Assembly: GCA_030654645.1 (NCBI GenBank)
Contig: JAURXC010000039.1
Span: 1-7,174 of the forward strand
From: Deltaproteobacteria bacterium
GTDB lineage: Bacteria > Desulfobacterota > Desulfuromonadia > Geobacterales > Pseudopelobacteraceae
Direction of reading: 5' to 3'
DNA: 7,174 bases
Every line of letters begins with the position of its first letter. The first letter of the stretch is position 1. The translations under genes and the position numbers were made by a program. Below are positions 6,741-7,174 of this stretch, piece after piece. The notes under the pieces are model-generated. The model was not told where the DNA came from, did no database searches, and saw only the letters and a list, made by a program, of their open reading frames with translations.

Positions 6741-7174
6741 GGATTCTTATCGTTCGAATCATTTTCCGCGTGTTCCAGTGCCATGTCCAGCGCTTCCATG
6801 AATTCGTTGACATCGATCGGCTTGGTTATATAGCGCAGAAAGCCCGCCTCCAGCCCTTTTCTGATATCGTGCGGCATGGCGTTGGCGCTGATGGCAAGCA
6901 CCGGGATATGCGCCGTCAGCGGATCGGCACGCAGGATTTCCAGAGCCTGGATACCGCTCATGCCGGGCAGGTTGATGTCCATCAGGATCACTTCCGGCTG
7001 ACGGGTGCGCGCCAGCGCGATGCCGAGTATGGCGTCCCCGGCGCTCAACAGGCGCAGGTCGGGGCGCCGTTCGATCAGTTGCTCGACCAGCTGCATATTG
7101 GCCAGGTTGTCTTCCACATACAGCAGGGTGCGTGGCACTGCTCCAAGCGGTATATGCGCGTGACGCGGCGCCAG
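6728..7174 (-). CDS. C-terminal receiver domain, probably the end of a hybrid histidine kinase (5' end outside window)
   Basis: The minus-strand frame is open from the right edge to TAA at 6730-6728, giving 148 residues. About 15 residues of low-complexity linker (LAPRHAHIPLGAVP) lead into a complete receiver. Numbered from the GTG at 7138, this has the E9/D10 acidic pair, phosphoacceptor D54 (ILMDINLPGMSG), S84, and K106 (YITKP). The wording TLLYVEDN, VEQLIERRPDLRLL and ISANAMPHDI, with EAGFLRYITKPIDVNEF, is typical of receivers at the C-terminus of PAS-containing hybrid kinases. A stand-alone receiver starting at GTG 7138 is possible, but the only GGAG lies just two bases from it and the frame continues upstream. 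It is translationally coupled to the GGDEF gene, suggesting the full kinase feeds phosphoryl groups to the cyclase and perhaps to the sigma-54 activator. The ~15-residue tail after the receiver is polar and shows no Hpt domain. Confidence 0.85.
   Translation of the reverse strand: MAPRHAHIPLGAVPRTLLYVEDNLANMQLVEQLIERRPDLRLLSAGDAILGIALARTRQPEVILMDINLPGMSGIQALEILRADPLTAHIPVLAISANAMPHDIRKGLEAGFLRYITKPIDVNEFMEALDMALEHAENDSNDKNPGGS

Overview
The window is a dense cluster of bacterial signal transduction genes. It holds six protein-coding genes (four complete, one cut at each edge) and almost no non-coding DNA. I see no tRNA, rRNA, CRISPR array, transposase or phage gene. The style of the proteins suggests a deltaproteobacterium of the Geobacter/Desulfuromonas type: a DctB-like sensor kinase paired with a receiver-HD-GYP regulator, a canonical HD-GYP protein next door, and a sigma-54 activator. 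This is judged from protein character alone, with moderate confidence.

Left half (1-4148, plus strand). The C-terminal end of a canonical HD-GYP c-di-GMP phosphodiesterase comes first (1-305). An 89-nt gap follows, containing an interrupted inverted repeat that could fold into a 15-bp hairpin ending just before a ribosome binding site. Then come a membrane-bound sensor histidine kinase (395-2869: two membrane segments, periplasmic dCache-like sensor, two PAS domains, complete HisKA/HATPase core) and, one base later, its probable partner, a receiver protein with an HD-GYP-like output (2871-4148). That output keeps the metal-binding residues but has lost several hallmark HD-GYP residues.

Right half (4172-7174, minus strand, convergent with the left half across only 23 nt). 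Read in its own direction, it starts with the C-terminal receiver domain of a protein cut by the window edge, probably a hybrid histidine kinase. This overlaps by one base (TAATG) with a receiver-GGDEF diguanylate cyclase carrying intact GGDEF and I-site motifs. After an 82-nt gap with a degenerate 7-nt tandem repeat comes a receiver/coiled-coil/AAA+/Fis-type HTH sigma-54-dependent activator. The receivers of the cyclase and of the sigma-54 activator align without gaps at about 67% identity (90 of 134 residues, counted by hand) and have nearly identical alpha-1 helices, so one ancestral receiver now drives two different outputs.

Working model (inference): the edge kinase may phosphorylate both twin receivers, linking c-di-GMP synthesis to sigma-54-dependent transcription. 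The convergent kinase/HD-GYP-like pair and the neighbouring canonical HD-GYP protein may act against it or alongside it. Every component family is known. The less ordinary points are the twin-receiver fork, the eroded HD-GYP site, the heptamer repeat and the leader hairpin.
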